Source: Nitrososphaerota archaeon
GTDB lineage: Archaea; Thermoproteota; Nitrososphaeria; Nitrososphaerales; Nitrosopumilaceae
Reading direction: 5' to 3'
DNA: 64,000 nt
Assembly: GCA_028867785.1 (NCBI GenBank)
Contig: JAGWFS010000001.1
Location: 1 to 64,000 of the forward strand
Positions 1 to 6,637 of the stretch are shown in pieces. A program made the position numbers and the translations under genes. Below the pieces are notes generated by a model, which was not told the DNA's origin, ran no database searches, and saw only the letters and a list, made by a program, of their open reading frames with translations. How positions within the stretch are numbered: position 1 is the first letter of the stretch; each line of letters begins with the position of its first letter.

Positions 1-6
1 ACCGAG

Positions 7-58
7 TATGGTAACAATACCATAGTATTATGGTATATACACCATAATTATACCATAT
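7..58. repeat. Cluster of alternating TATGGT/ACCATA half-sites
   Basis: Five copies of TATGGT or its complement ACCATA fall within about 50 bp. TATGGTA at 7-13 pairs with TACCATA at 18-24, TTATGGT at 28-34 pairs with ACCATAA at 41-47, and a further TACCATA follows at 51-57. The arrangement looks like a multi-site protein-binding region. No gene start is close by on either strand inside the window; what lies to the left is unseen. Confidence 0.5.
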
Positions 59-351
59 TGTCCTATATTATGATTACCCTATACCACATACTATACACTG
101 TACAATCCTATGGATATACTAGGCTAACCCACCACGGCGGCGACAGGGTGATAGTAGCGTCCAAACTCAGTTTACATGATAAATCAATTCGTTGAAAATT
201 AAATCTTGAATTTCTCGTTTTTAATACAAGAATCAAATAGGATTTAATATGAAACCTGAAGATCTAGTTACTGTTTTGACATAATTTCAGACCCATATTT
301 GCTAAAACTATTAAAATTGATTTGTACATATTCTGCGGTTTTACGATGTTC
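59..351. other. AT-rich intergenic stretch, no gene seen
   Basis: No coding sequence is recognisable here. The stretch is strongly AT-rich apart from a short GC-rich island near 130-165. It lies downstream of the minus-strand nucleotidyltransferase gene, so it may carry its terminator (several T/A runs near 330-355). Confidence 0.4.
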
Positions 352-870
352 TTAATTTTTTGCCAGATATTCCAATGTGGTTTTTAGTGTATCAACTTCA
401 GTTTTGTTTCCTGATAATCTTTCAAGCAGCTTCCAGTCTATTTGTTTTAATCTCTGAACGGCCAAAATTTGCAAGTCAGGATAATCTTGAGACGGCCTAT
501 TTGCTCGAAATTTTGCCAAAATGAGGGCTTCCAATCCCATCGCATTGACGGTGTGACCTTTATTATTAACCTCAAAATCGTGGGAAGTTTCAATTATGGT
601 TTTTATTGGAATTCCGTTCAACGGCCTGCCTGAATACATATCAATTTTGTAATTTCTAGGCGTGTATGTTTTTTCCCTACCATTTTCTACTATGAATCTA
701 TAGCGTTTATCTAAAAGATCTTCTCGAGCTATTGGTTTTGCTATTGCAAAATCCAGATCCTGCGACTCCCTAGTATTCTTACTGTGTAAAAATACTGCAA
801 CTGCACCTACAAACGTCACTGGTCCCAAATCTTTGGTAATTTTTAGTGCTTCACGTATTAATGGGTGCAA
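352..870 (-). CDS. AbiEii-like nucleotidyltransferase (putative type IV toxin)
   Basis: A 172-residue protein of the MNT/AbiEii nucleotidyltransferase fold. Near residues 20-42 it has a glycine-containing strand (FVGAVAVFL) followed by a charged turn and the DLD acid pair, which matches the hG-x-A...D-x-D active site of this superfamily. A later GLEALILAKFRA helix fits the AbiEii pattern. AbiEii proteins are nucleotidyltransferase toxins of type IV toxin-antitoxin/abortive-infection pairs; here that is inferred from fold and neighbour. It overlaps the 3' end of the upstream winged-helix gene by 20 bp, so the two are co-transcribed in the order antitoxin, toxin, as in AbiE systems. It could also be a housekeeping domesticated nucleotidyltransferase. 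Confidence 0.65.
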   Translation of the reverse strand: MHPLIREALKITKDLGPVTFVGAVAVFLHSKNTRESQDLDFAIAKPIAREDLLDKRYRFIVENGREKTYTPRNYKIDMYSGRPLNGIPIKTIIETSHDFEVNNKGHTVNAMGLEALILAKFRANRPSQDYPDLQILAVQRLKQIDWKLLERLSGNKTEVDTLKTTLEYLAKN

Positions 871-1552
871 TTTCTTGTGACCTTTCTGATGGCATATCTT
901 CTTGTACCTTGGTGACTGTTTCTACTGTAAAACGTCCTTTGACAGAAATTTGCTCTGGATAAAGCAATTGAATCGCTACTGCGTCTAGGATACTTCTGCC
1001 CCCATTTGCGATGCAATCCAGATATGTTCGTTCAATTTCATTTTCGAAGGATCCAATTTTTGGCAGCAATACAACATGTCCACGATCACCTTCGCTGAAT
1101 CCACTGTCCTTTAGAAATTTAGCACCAGATTCAATATCATTAACATACATGTAAAGATCATTTGGAAACTGAAACTTTGTCAAAGACCATGCCTGAAAAT
1201 CAAGCGTTACTATTGATGAGTCTGGTTTATGATCAAGTGCAAAATTAATGTCCGCGTTGTTGTATGATCTGCCAAATCTTCGTGCTTGTTTTAATGCCAG
1301 GAGGGATGGCAACATTTTTTCAATCACATCAAGCGGTTGCGAAACAGCTTCTTTTTTTATTGAAAATTGGCCGCGATGAAAAGTTGCAAGACCAAGTGGT
1401 ACTAGCGATTTGATTCTTCGATATGCAGTCTTTTCGGAACCTGCTATTTCTATACCATGCTGCTTTATACTATAGACAGGTCTAGGGTCAAGTCCCTGAG
1501 CAAACAACAATCCAGGGGCTACCTTTTCAATAAGACCGCTTTCATACATCAT
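851..1552 (-). CDS. AbiEi-like winged-helix antitoxin/regulator
   Basis: About 233 residues when started at the ATG at 1552 (a second ATG follows at 1549). The N-terminal 60 residues look like a winged helix (GSEKTAYRRIKSL as recognition-helix region), followed by an alpha/beta C-terminal part as in AbiEi-type antitoxins. The open frame continues upstream to 1639, but those residues are hydrophobic, continue the reading frame of a decayed transposase, and cover the promoter, so I reject the long start. A TATA-like GATATAAGTG near 1577-1586 sits about 25-30 nt from 1552, implying a leaderless mRNA. A palindrome just upstream (1587-1604) is the likely autoregulatory operator. Family assignment rests on layout plus modest sequence resemblance. 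Confidence 0.6.
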   Translation of the reverse strand: MMYESGLIEKVAPGLLFAQGLDPRPVYSIKQHGIEIAGSEKTAYRRIKSLVPLGLATFHRGQFSIKKEAVSQPLDVIEKMLPSLLALKQARRFGRSYNNADINFALDHKPDSSIVTLDFQAWSLTKFQFPNDLYMYVNDIESGAKFLKDSGFSEGDRGHVVLLPKIGSFENEIERTYLDCIANGGRSILDAVAIQLLYPEQISVKGRFTVETVTKVQEDMPSERSQEIAPINT

Positions 1553-1571
1553 GCCATATAACATGATGTTT

Positions 1572-1604
1572 ATACACTTATATCTATTGGTCAATTTTGA
1601 CCAA
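1572..1604 (-). promoter_or_regulatory. Promoter and palindromic operator of the AbiE-like pair
   Basis: On the minus strand the order is a perfect 8-bp inverted repeat TTGGTCAA / TTGACCAA with 2-nt centre (1587-1604), then a TATA-like ATATAAGTG (about 1577-1585), then the proposed leaderless ATG at 1552. AbiEi antitoxins are known to bind inverted repeats at their own promoter, so repression by occluding TATA/BRE is a natural reading. The palindrome and spacing are seen; binding is inferred. Confidence 0.55.
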
Positions 1605-1634
1605 ATACTTAGGAATAACCAATGAAGTACCACC

Positions 1635-1998
1635 GCCACTGACGTATACTGTGATTCGTTGTCGACACTGATTGTAAGACCAGGAAGAGCGGTCTTCTTG
1701 ATGCAACTGCATTGTTGACCTACATGACAGCGTTGTGCCTTGTTGCAGATGTATCAAAGGCACATCCTAGCCACTCTCTTGTAAAGACATCAATGACACT
1801 GAAGAGATAGCACCACCTGTCAGAACCGCACCAGATGTGCGTCATGTCTGCCTCCCAGAGCTGGTCTGGCGCTGCCGGTCTGAGTACCTTTCTGGATGAC
1901 CTGATTATATCAGATTTGGTCTTTCTAGGAACAATCCAACCCAGTCTCCTGCAGATTCTCTGCACCATTTTTAAAGATAAATTAGACTCTAATATCAT
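1635..1998 (-). pseudogene. IS3-family transposase (OrfB) remnant
   Basis: The minus strand encodes a piece of an IS3-type integrase-fold transposase: a region like RICRRLGWIVPRK, then QLWEADMTHIW with the first catalytic Asp and VIDVFTREWLG after it. Past the stop near 1720 a different frame still reads LPGLTISVDNESQYTS (about 1635-1695), the D-N-x-S-Q-Y-T-S block that carries the second catalytic Asp. The N-terminus, the final Glu region and the element ends are missing and there is at least one frameshift/stop, so it is dead. It ends directly upstream of the AbiE-like promoter. Confidence 0.75.
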
Positions 1999-2059
1999 AT
2001 GTACAAATTTGTATAATCCAAATATGTATATACAACGAATTCCTACCTATTGGTAGAAA

Positions 2060-2368
2060 ATGAGCAAAGTTGTCTTGCAGAAGAGATACAGAAAACACAG
2101 TTCGAGAACCGCATCAGCTCACATGCCGCGTCTTGATACTATTGAGATGGTAGAAGAGACAATTTCTGTCAAAAAAGAGTTTAGCTCTAAGAACAGACTC
2201 TGGAGAGCACTCCCAAAGCAGGTTCAATATCACACCTTGCTTACCATATTAAATTACCTAGAAAAATCAAACAAAATAATGTATGACAAAGAGGGCTCCA
2301 TCCTCTGGATATTTGAAGACAATCCGAAGATAAAGAAGTTACGTAGAGAATCAACAATACTCAGATAA
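2060..2368 (+). CDS. Small winged-helix-like protein, hypothetical
   Basis: A 102-residue basic protein. The first 40 residues are polar and probably disordered. Residues about 48-90 (ALPKQVQYHTLLTILNYLEK, then a beta turn ending in ILWIF) read like a winged-helix DNA-binding domain. A TATA-like TGTATATAC at 2025-2033 lies about 27-30 nt before the ATG, suggesting a leaderless start, and a CTACC-TATT-GGTAG inverted repeat (2043-2056) lies between them as a possible operator. It ends 1 bp from the end of the convergent RelE-like gene. An antitoxin role is a guess from that neighbour. Confidence 0.6.
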   Translation: MSKVVLQKRYRKHSSRTASAHMPRLDTIEMVEETISVKKEFSSKNRLWRALPKQVQYHTLLTILNYLEKSNKIMYDKEGSILWIFEDNPKIKKLRRESTILR

Positions 2369-2369
2369 T

Positions 2370-2690
2370 CTAATACCCGAACCTCTTTTCATATTCCTTG
2401 TGATCAAAGACCTCCAAAACAGTGCATGTCTTTTCGTATCTTGTACCAGAAACGGTGTAAATTAGCCTCCAGCCTGACCTTAGATTGTAACGAAACAATG
2501 TATGAATTAGATGTTCCTTGACATATTTTTTGGGCCAACGATCTCTTGGAATTCTGTCTCCTTTGGCATAATCTTTCTTGAGAAGATCCAGTGCGTTGTT
2601 GATCTCTTTGTACAAGGTAGCTTGTTCATCTAAAGAGTTAAAGAACTTCATAAAATCATGAGCTCCACGCACAGATGTTTTCTCTTTCAA
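2370..2690 (-). CDS. RelE/ParE-superfamily toxin-like protein
   Basis: A 106-residue protein with the RelE-type layout: an N-terminal helical pair, then beta strands RYNLRSGWRLIYTV and CTVLEVFDHKEYEKRFGY at the C-terminus, where the RW-RLIY and D-H-x-x-Y-x-x-R-F segments match the family's core strands and the usual C-terminal aromatic end. RelE-fold proteins are ribosome-dependent mRNA endonucleases, usually inhibited by a partner encoded next to them in the same direction. Here no co-directional antitoxin exists; the only close neighbour is the convergent winged-helix gene. The toxin activity is therefore inferred from fold only. Confidence 0.6.
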   Translation of the reverse strand: MKEKTSVRGAHDFMKFFNSLDEQATLYKEINNALDLLKKDYAKGDRIPRDRWPKKYVKEHLIHTLFRYNLRSGWRLIYTVSGTRYEKTCTVLEVFDHKEYEKRFGY

Positions 2691-2753
2691 TACAGGTCTG
2701 ATATGATTACAGAATTCATTATTTAACCATGATTGATGTAATTACAGGCCCAC

Positions 2754-3056
2754 TCAAATTTTGAGAATTTCTTTTGCTTGGTTGATAAAAGTGTCGGCCT
2801 TATCTACAAGGCTTCTTCCTTGCTTTTCAGATACGGAACCTGCTCCATCATACATGGACTCACTCCTTCATAATCTGGCCTTGCTGAATTTCTGGAAAAC
2901 ATCATTTGGAAACTTGTTAGAATAGACTGCCTCCACAAATAAGACTACGGCTACATAATGCTCTGAACTCTTTAGTCCGTATCCTTTTAAAAACATCAAG
3001 GCTCTTCCTGTTTGCAGCATTGCATCATACGCTGCGTCAAAAAGTCTATCTTTCAT
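2754..3056 (-). pseudogene. HEPN-domain protein interrupted by in-frame TGA
   Basis: Residues 1-62 (start 3056) carry the HEPN core pattern: YDAMLQTGRALMFLKGYGLK followed by EHYVAVVLFVEAVY. A TGA at 2868-2870 stops this reading, but the same frame continues without further stops as RSESMYDGAGSVSEKQGRSL and onwards to a TGA at 2754-2756, which matches the usual HEPN C-terminus (R-x-x-x-Y then a helix ending in a lysine-rich tail). The N-terminus also looks short for the family. HEPN proteins act as RNases or as MNT partners. This copy is probably dead unless the stop is a sequencing error. Confidence 0.65.
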
Positions 3057-3230
3057 TTCTTGATGATCTTACTGCTTTTGAAATCTCAATACTGTTGACA
3101 TTTTTGCGTAAGATACGTCCTGTTTTATCATGGTCTCGTGAAAGTCTTTCACAAGGCAAAATCACAAGCAATACACATCTAATTACAAGCAACGGCACCG
3201 TTTTTAACATGACCAGTTAAAGAGTCACAC

Positions 3231-4547
3231 ATGCAGAGCCGCGTATGGCATCCGTACACTCAGATGAAGGAATGGCCGCGTTTTGATGTCATTGTAAAGG
3301 GGAAAGGAATGTGGTTACAAGACATCAGAGGGAATCTGCTGCTTGATGGCGTTGCAAGCATGTGGTGCAACGTATGGGGTCATTCTAAAGAAGAGTTGGT
3401 CAGATCCATCACAATGCAGGCAAAAAAGCTACAGCACTCGTCTCTTTTCAACATTACAAACGACAAGGCAGAAAAGCTTGCAACAAAGCTTGTGAGGCTG
3501 GCACCCAACATGTACAAGGTGTTTTACTCAGACGACGGTTCTACTGCCATGGAAGTTTCTGCAAAGATGGCCCTGCAGTACTGGTACAACAAGGGCGAGA
3601 AGAAAAAAACAAGATTTGCAACGCTTGAAAACGGATACCATGGAGATACAACAGGCGCAATGTCTTTGGGATATGTCCCTGCCTTTTTTTCACGATACAA
3701 GTCGGTTCTGTTTCCCACAATCAGGATTCCATCGCCAAACAGATACAGGATTCCCAGAGGATTTACTTTTGAAGACTATGTGGAATATTGTCTGGACAAG
3801 GTCGAGAAAACATTGTCACAAAACGACAACATTGCCGCTTTTGTGATGGAAAGCGGGGCCCAGGTAGCAGGTGGCGTTACAATATACCCGGACGGATTCC
3901 AGGGAAAGATAAGCAGTTTGTGCAAAAAGCACGGGGTTTTATTCATACTAGATGAGATTGCCACAGGTTTTGGCAGACTTGGGGCCATGGTAGAATACCA
4001 GAGCCAGAAAAGCACGCCTGACATTGTTTCCTTTGGTAAGATGCTAACAGCCGGGTACCTGCCGCTTGCGGTAACACTTGCAAGCAAAAAAGTCTATGAC
4101 GCATTTTTGGGAAAGCATCAGGAGATGAGACATTTCTTCCACGGACATACGTTTACCGGTAACCCACTGGCATGTGCAACTGCACTCACAAATCTAGAGT
4201 TGTACAAAAAATACAACATTATCTCAAAAATCAAGAAAAACTCCTCCTACCTACATAGCAGAATTGATGAGATATCCAGTCTTGACCTTGTGGGAGACGT
4301 AAGGCACAAGGGAATGCTCATGGGAATAGAACTTGTCAGCAACAAGATAAAAAAATCCCCAATTCCCCTGGAAAAACACGTCCATCAGAGAATCTTCAAT
4401 GAGGCAAAAAAGCACAAAATATACCTGAGAACGCTGGGTCATGTAGTAATGATAGTGCCTCCTCTTGCAATCCCAGAGAGAGAACTCGAGTTTTTGATAA
4501 ACGGTACCATAGATACTATTAAAAAAATTTCTGAGAAAATAACGTAA
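3231..4547 (+). CDS. bioA: Adenosylmethionine-8-amino-7-oxononanoate aminotransferase
   Basis: A 438-residue class III PLP aminotransferase that converts 7-keto-8-aminopelargonate to 7,8-diaminopelargonate with S-adenosylmethionine as amino donor. The BioA signature WHPYTQM is at residues 6-12, the ILDEIATGFGR block with the PLP-contacting Asp is at about 239-249, and SFGKML holds the Schiff-base Lys at about 270. Length is normal. In related archaea bioA sits next to the other biotin genes; here bioB-bioF follow 2.1 kb downstream, separated by an insertion element and a broken lectin-like gene. No bioD is visible in the window. Confidence 0.93.
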   Translation: MQSRVWHPYTQMKEWPRFDVIVKGKGMWLQDIRGNLLLDGVASMWCNVWGHSKEELVRSITMQAKKLQHSSLFNITNDKAEKLATKLVRLAPNMYKVFYSDDGSTAMEVSAKMALQYWYNKGEKKKTRFATLENGYHGDTTGAMSLGYVPAFFSRYKSVLFPTIRIPSPNRYRIPRGFTFEDYVEYCLDKVEKTLSQNDNIAAFVMESGAQVAGGVTIYPDGFQGKISSLCKKHGVLFILDEIATGFGRLGAMVEYQSQKSTPDIVSFGKMLTAGYLPLAVTLASKKVYDAFLGKHQEMRHFFHGHTFTGNPLACATALTNLELYKKYNIISKIKKNSSYLHSRIDEISSLDLVGDVRHKGMLMGIELVSNKIKKSPIPLEKHVHQRIFNEAKKHKIYLRTLGHVVMIVPPLAIPERELEFLINGTIDTIKKISEKIT

Positions 4548-4569
4548 TTTAGAATTAGAACGAGTCCTG

Positions 4570-5659
4570 TAGAAACCACCGATTTTTGACAAGGTTGCAT
4601 CTGGACTAGGATAATTAAAAACCTGGTTGCAAAATATTGCAAATTTCAGATACGGATCTCATATTTCAAAACATGGAACCAATCACATGCTGGGCTGCAT
4701 AGAAATCATCCAATTTTATCCAGATTGTAGATCAGAATCAACAGTCAGATCCATTTTGTAGGGTGCCACTTGGCACCCCATGAAAAACAAGTACCAGCGC
4801 ATGATTGCACTCATGCGCCAGATTCTAAGGAAGATGCACGTTCCACTTTATTTGCACAACAAATCGAACCACATCTTTACCTTACACCAGCATGTTATCA
4901 TGCTGGTTCTTAGGCAGTACGAGTCAAAATCCTACGAGTCGTTTGTTGAATGGCTGCATGTCTCTTCCGATATCGTGCAGATGCTTGGCATCAAGACCAT
5001 CCCGCACTATACCACGATACAGAAGGCAGCTGCAAGACTGAGCAGTGCCATGCTGCATCTTGCAATAGGCAGGTTCATTGGACTGGTCTGCCCGGGAAAG
5101 GTCTTTGCAGGAGCAGATGCTACTGGGTTTGAGGACGGCCACGCAGCCTCGTACTATACTTGGCGAGCATCGCTCAAGCGCTCGTTCACAAGAATGGTAG
5201 CAGCATCTGACATGGTAACGCAGCTTGTAATCTCTGCAGTAATACGGAACCATGCCAGTGGCCACGAGATTAGTGATTTTCCAAAACTGTTCAAGAGTTT
5301 GGTTGGAGTCACTACGCCGCGGATATTTGTACTAGACAAGGGATATGATGCAGAATGGGTGCACCAGATGATACGAGGTGAGGGAATACTTTCTGTGATT
5401 GCTGTCAGGAGGCATCAAGACCGTTCCGGTCATATCACAAGAGGAAGATACAGGAAGCAGATGAGAAGGTCCTTTGATGATATCATGTACCACCAGAGGA
5501 ACAAGTGCGAGACAATATTTTCTGTCATAAAGCGGAAGTTTGGCTCTGAGATAAGATCGTACAATGATGCCATGAAAGAGAGAGAACTGTTGTACCGACT
5601 GCTGGCTTACAACTGTCACAGGATGTGTATGATTTCTTGTTTGTTATGGATGGTTTCTA
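4570..5659 (+). mobile_element. IS5-like insertion sequence, candidate boundaries
   Basis: An intact transposase gene lies between bioA and a broken lectin-like gene. Candidate terminal inverted repeats are TAGAAACCAC at 4570-4579 and its near complement ATGGTTTCTA ending at 5659 (9 identical bases plus a few scattered matches beyond). That gives about 1.09 kb, in the normal IS5 range, but places the right end inside the 3' part of the transposase frame, so the last ~45 residues would be host sequence. The repeats are short and no target duplication is obvious, so the exact ends are uncertain. Confidence 0.5.
4761..4778 (+). repeat. 8-bp stem hairpin directly before the transposase ATG
   Basis: GGGTGCCA and TGGCACCC form a perfect 8-bp inverted repeat with a 2-nt loop, ending one nucleotide before the ATG at 4780. 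In RNA made by read-through from outside the element this would bury the start codon region. Such stem-loops are known in several IS families as protection from external transcription; the role here is inferred. Confidence 0.6.
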
Positions 5660-5805
5660 GGGAGCCACATGCTGATCACATTTTTATAGAAAGTTCTTAC
5701 ATATCCAAAGATAATGCAAAACAAATTACTCGCACTGACAACAACTTTCGCAGTAATGAGTCTGATGCTGACAGCATTTGCGTTACCTTATGCTTCAGCA
5801 GATAA
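4780..5805 (+). CDS. IS5-family DDE transposase
   Basis: A DDE transposase of the IS4/IS5 group. The catalytic residues are visible: GADATGFE (first Asp, about residue 112), VLDKGYDAE (second Asp, about 186) and NKCETIFSVIKRKFG (Glu, about 247), with the Y-x-x-R-N-K-x-E-x-x-F-x-x-x-K pattern of the family. Up to about residue 300 it looks like an intact, normal-length enzyme. The last ~40 residues (from FIESSYISK) are not transposase-like: the frame runs through the right end of the element into the promoter and start of the next gene, overlapping it by 92 bp. The hairpin at 4761-4778 abuts its start codon. Confidence 0.88.
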   Translation: MKNKYQRMIALMRQILRKMHVPLYLHNKSNHIFTLHQHVIMLVLRQYESKSYESFVEWLHVSSDIVQMLGIKTIPHYTTIQKAAARLSSAMLHLAIGRFIGLVCPGKVFAGADATGFEDGHAASYYTWRASLKRSFTRMVAASDMVTQLVISAVIRNHASGHEISDFPKLFKSLVGVTTPRIFVLDKGYDAEWVHQMIRGEGILSVIAVRRHQDRSGHITRGRYRKQMRRSFDDIMYHQRNKCETIFSVIKRKFGSEIRSYNDAMKERELLYRLLAYNCHRMCMISCLLWMVSREPHADHIFIESSYISKDNAKQITRTDNNFRSNESDADSICVTLCFSR

Positions 5806-6375
5806 AGGACCGCGTACAGTCACACAAATCTTCCCTGTACCGGCGACATCTGGACCGACAGGGTTTGCTACAGGAACTACAGGCGTGATCGATACAGAAA
5901 TCAATCTAGTTCCAGGCGCATCTGTAAAAATAACTGCGACTGGCACAGGAATCTGGGCAGGTGGCAAATACGGTTGCTACTTTGCAGCAACTCAACGAGG
6001 CCTTAGCATCTCCCAAGTCTGTACTAATTATAACGATCCATGCAAAACAGGCTCTGACGCAGACGGAGTAGGCACTTCTGCAGCAGACGGAAATACCTGT
6101 GGGTACATCGGACCGGTGTTTGGAACACGAGCTTTTCTTGTTCCAAGCTTGACGGATTTAGTCTGATAGGACAGGCTGGCTCCGGATCTTATGTCCAACT
6201 TGGTACAGATACTACAATAACAGGACAATCAGGAGATCTGAAACTGGCATACAATGATGATGTATATGAGGACAATTCTCAGGGATTCACCGTGACAGTG
6301 TCATACACTTGTTACCCGGGCAATGGATTTGGAGACTCTAATCACATACACTGCGGCCCACCTGGACAGAACTAA
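5714..6375 (+). pseudogene. Secreted LecA-like lectin, split by a frameshift
   Basis: Frame one (5714-6166) starts with a signal peptide (MQNKLLALTTTF... ending ASA at about residue 29), then a beta-rich domain with LVPGASVKITATGTGIW. It loses homology at its end. A second frame carries on to the TAA at 6373-6375 with SLIGQAGSGSYVQLG, LKLAYNDDVYEDNSQGFTV and a Cys-containing tail. The two halves together resemble the PA-I/LecA-type galactose-binding fold (YND motif, NSG-like loop, terminal SVxV strand). The shift lies between about 6110 and 6160. A TATA-like TTTTTATAGA about 26 nt upstream suggests a leaderless gene whose promoter survived the IS insertion next door. Sequencing error is the alternative. 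Confidence 0.6.
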
Positions 6376-6566
6376 TACAACCCCCATCTTTTTTGTTTTA
6401 ATAGCAGTTATGATGTTTTAGTTATTTCCAACAGATCATGCGTGAGTGAGCCTTACAGAATTCGAGTTGTATTGGAGTCATGTTGTCAGATATAATCTGT
6501 CCATGGGATTCTAGTCTATAATTTTGTCCAAAATTTATGATCTCTACCGTCTATCGATTATAGTAT
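6376..6566. other. Intergenic region before bioB
   Basis: No gene seen. It is AT-rich; a T run just after the lectin gene (about 6388-6400) could end its transcript. The regulatory part of the region begins at 6567. Confidence 0.4.
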
Positions 6567-6596
6567 TTGTAAACCAGATACATATTCAAGGTTTAC
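6567..6596 (+). promoter_or_regulatory. BirA-type biotin operator upstream of bioB
   Basis: TTGTAAACC (6567-6575), a 14-nt spacer, and GGTTTAC (6590-6596) form an inverted repeat. This is the core of the biotin repressor (BirA) operator known from bacteria, GTAAACC-N14 to N16-GGTTTAC. A TATA-like TTAATTAATAG near 6607-6617 follows, about 26 nt before the bioB ATG, so the site sits immediately upstream of the core promoter of a leaderless bioB-bioF transcript. The match to the known operator is direct; that a BirA with a DNA-binding domain exists in this genome is not shown in the window. Confidence 0.75.
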
Positions 6597-6637
6597 CATA
6601 ATAATGTTAATTAATAGAATGCAAAAAGAATCAAACA

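Noticed and set aside
1553-1639. N-terminal 29-residue extension of the AbiEi-like protein
   Set aside because: It continues the frame of a decayed transposase, is unlike the family, and overlaps the TATA box and palindrome.
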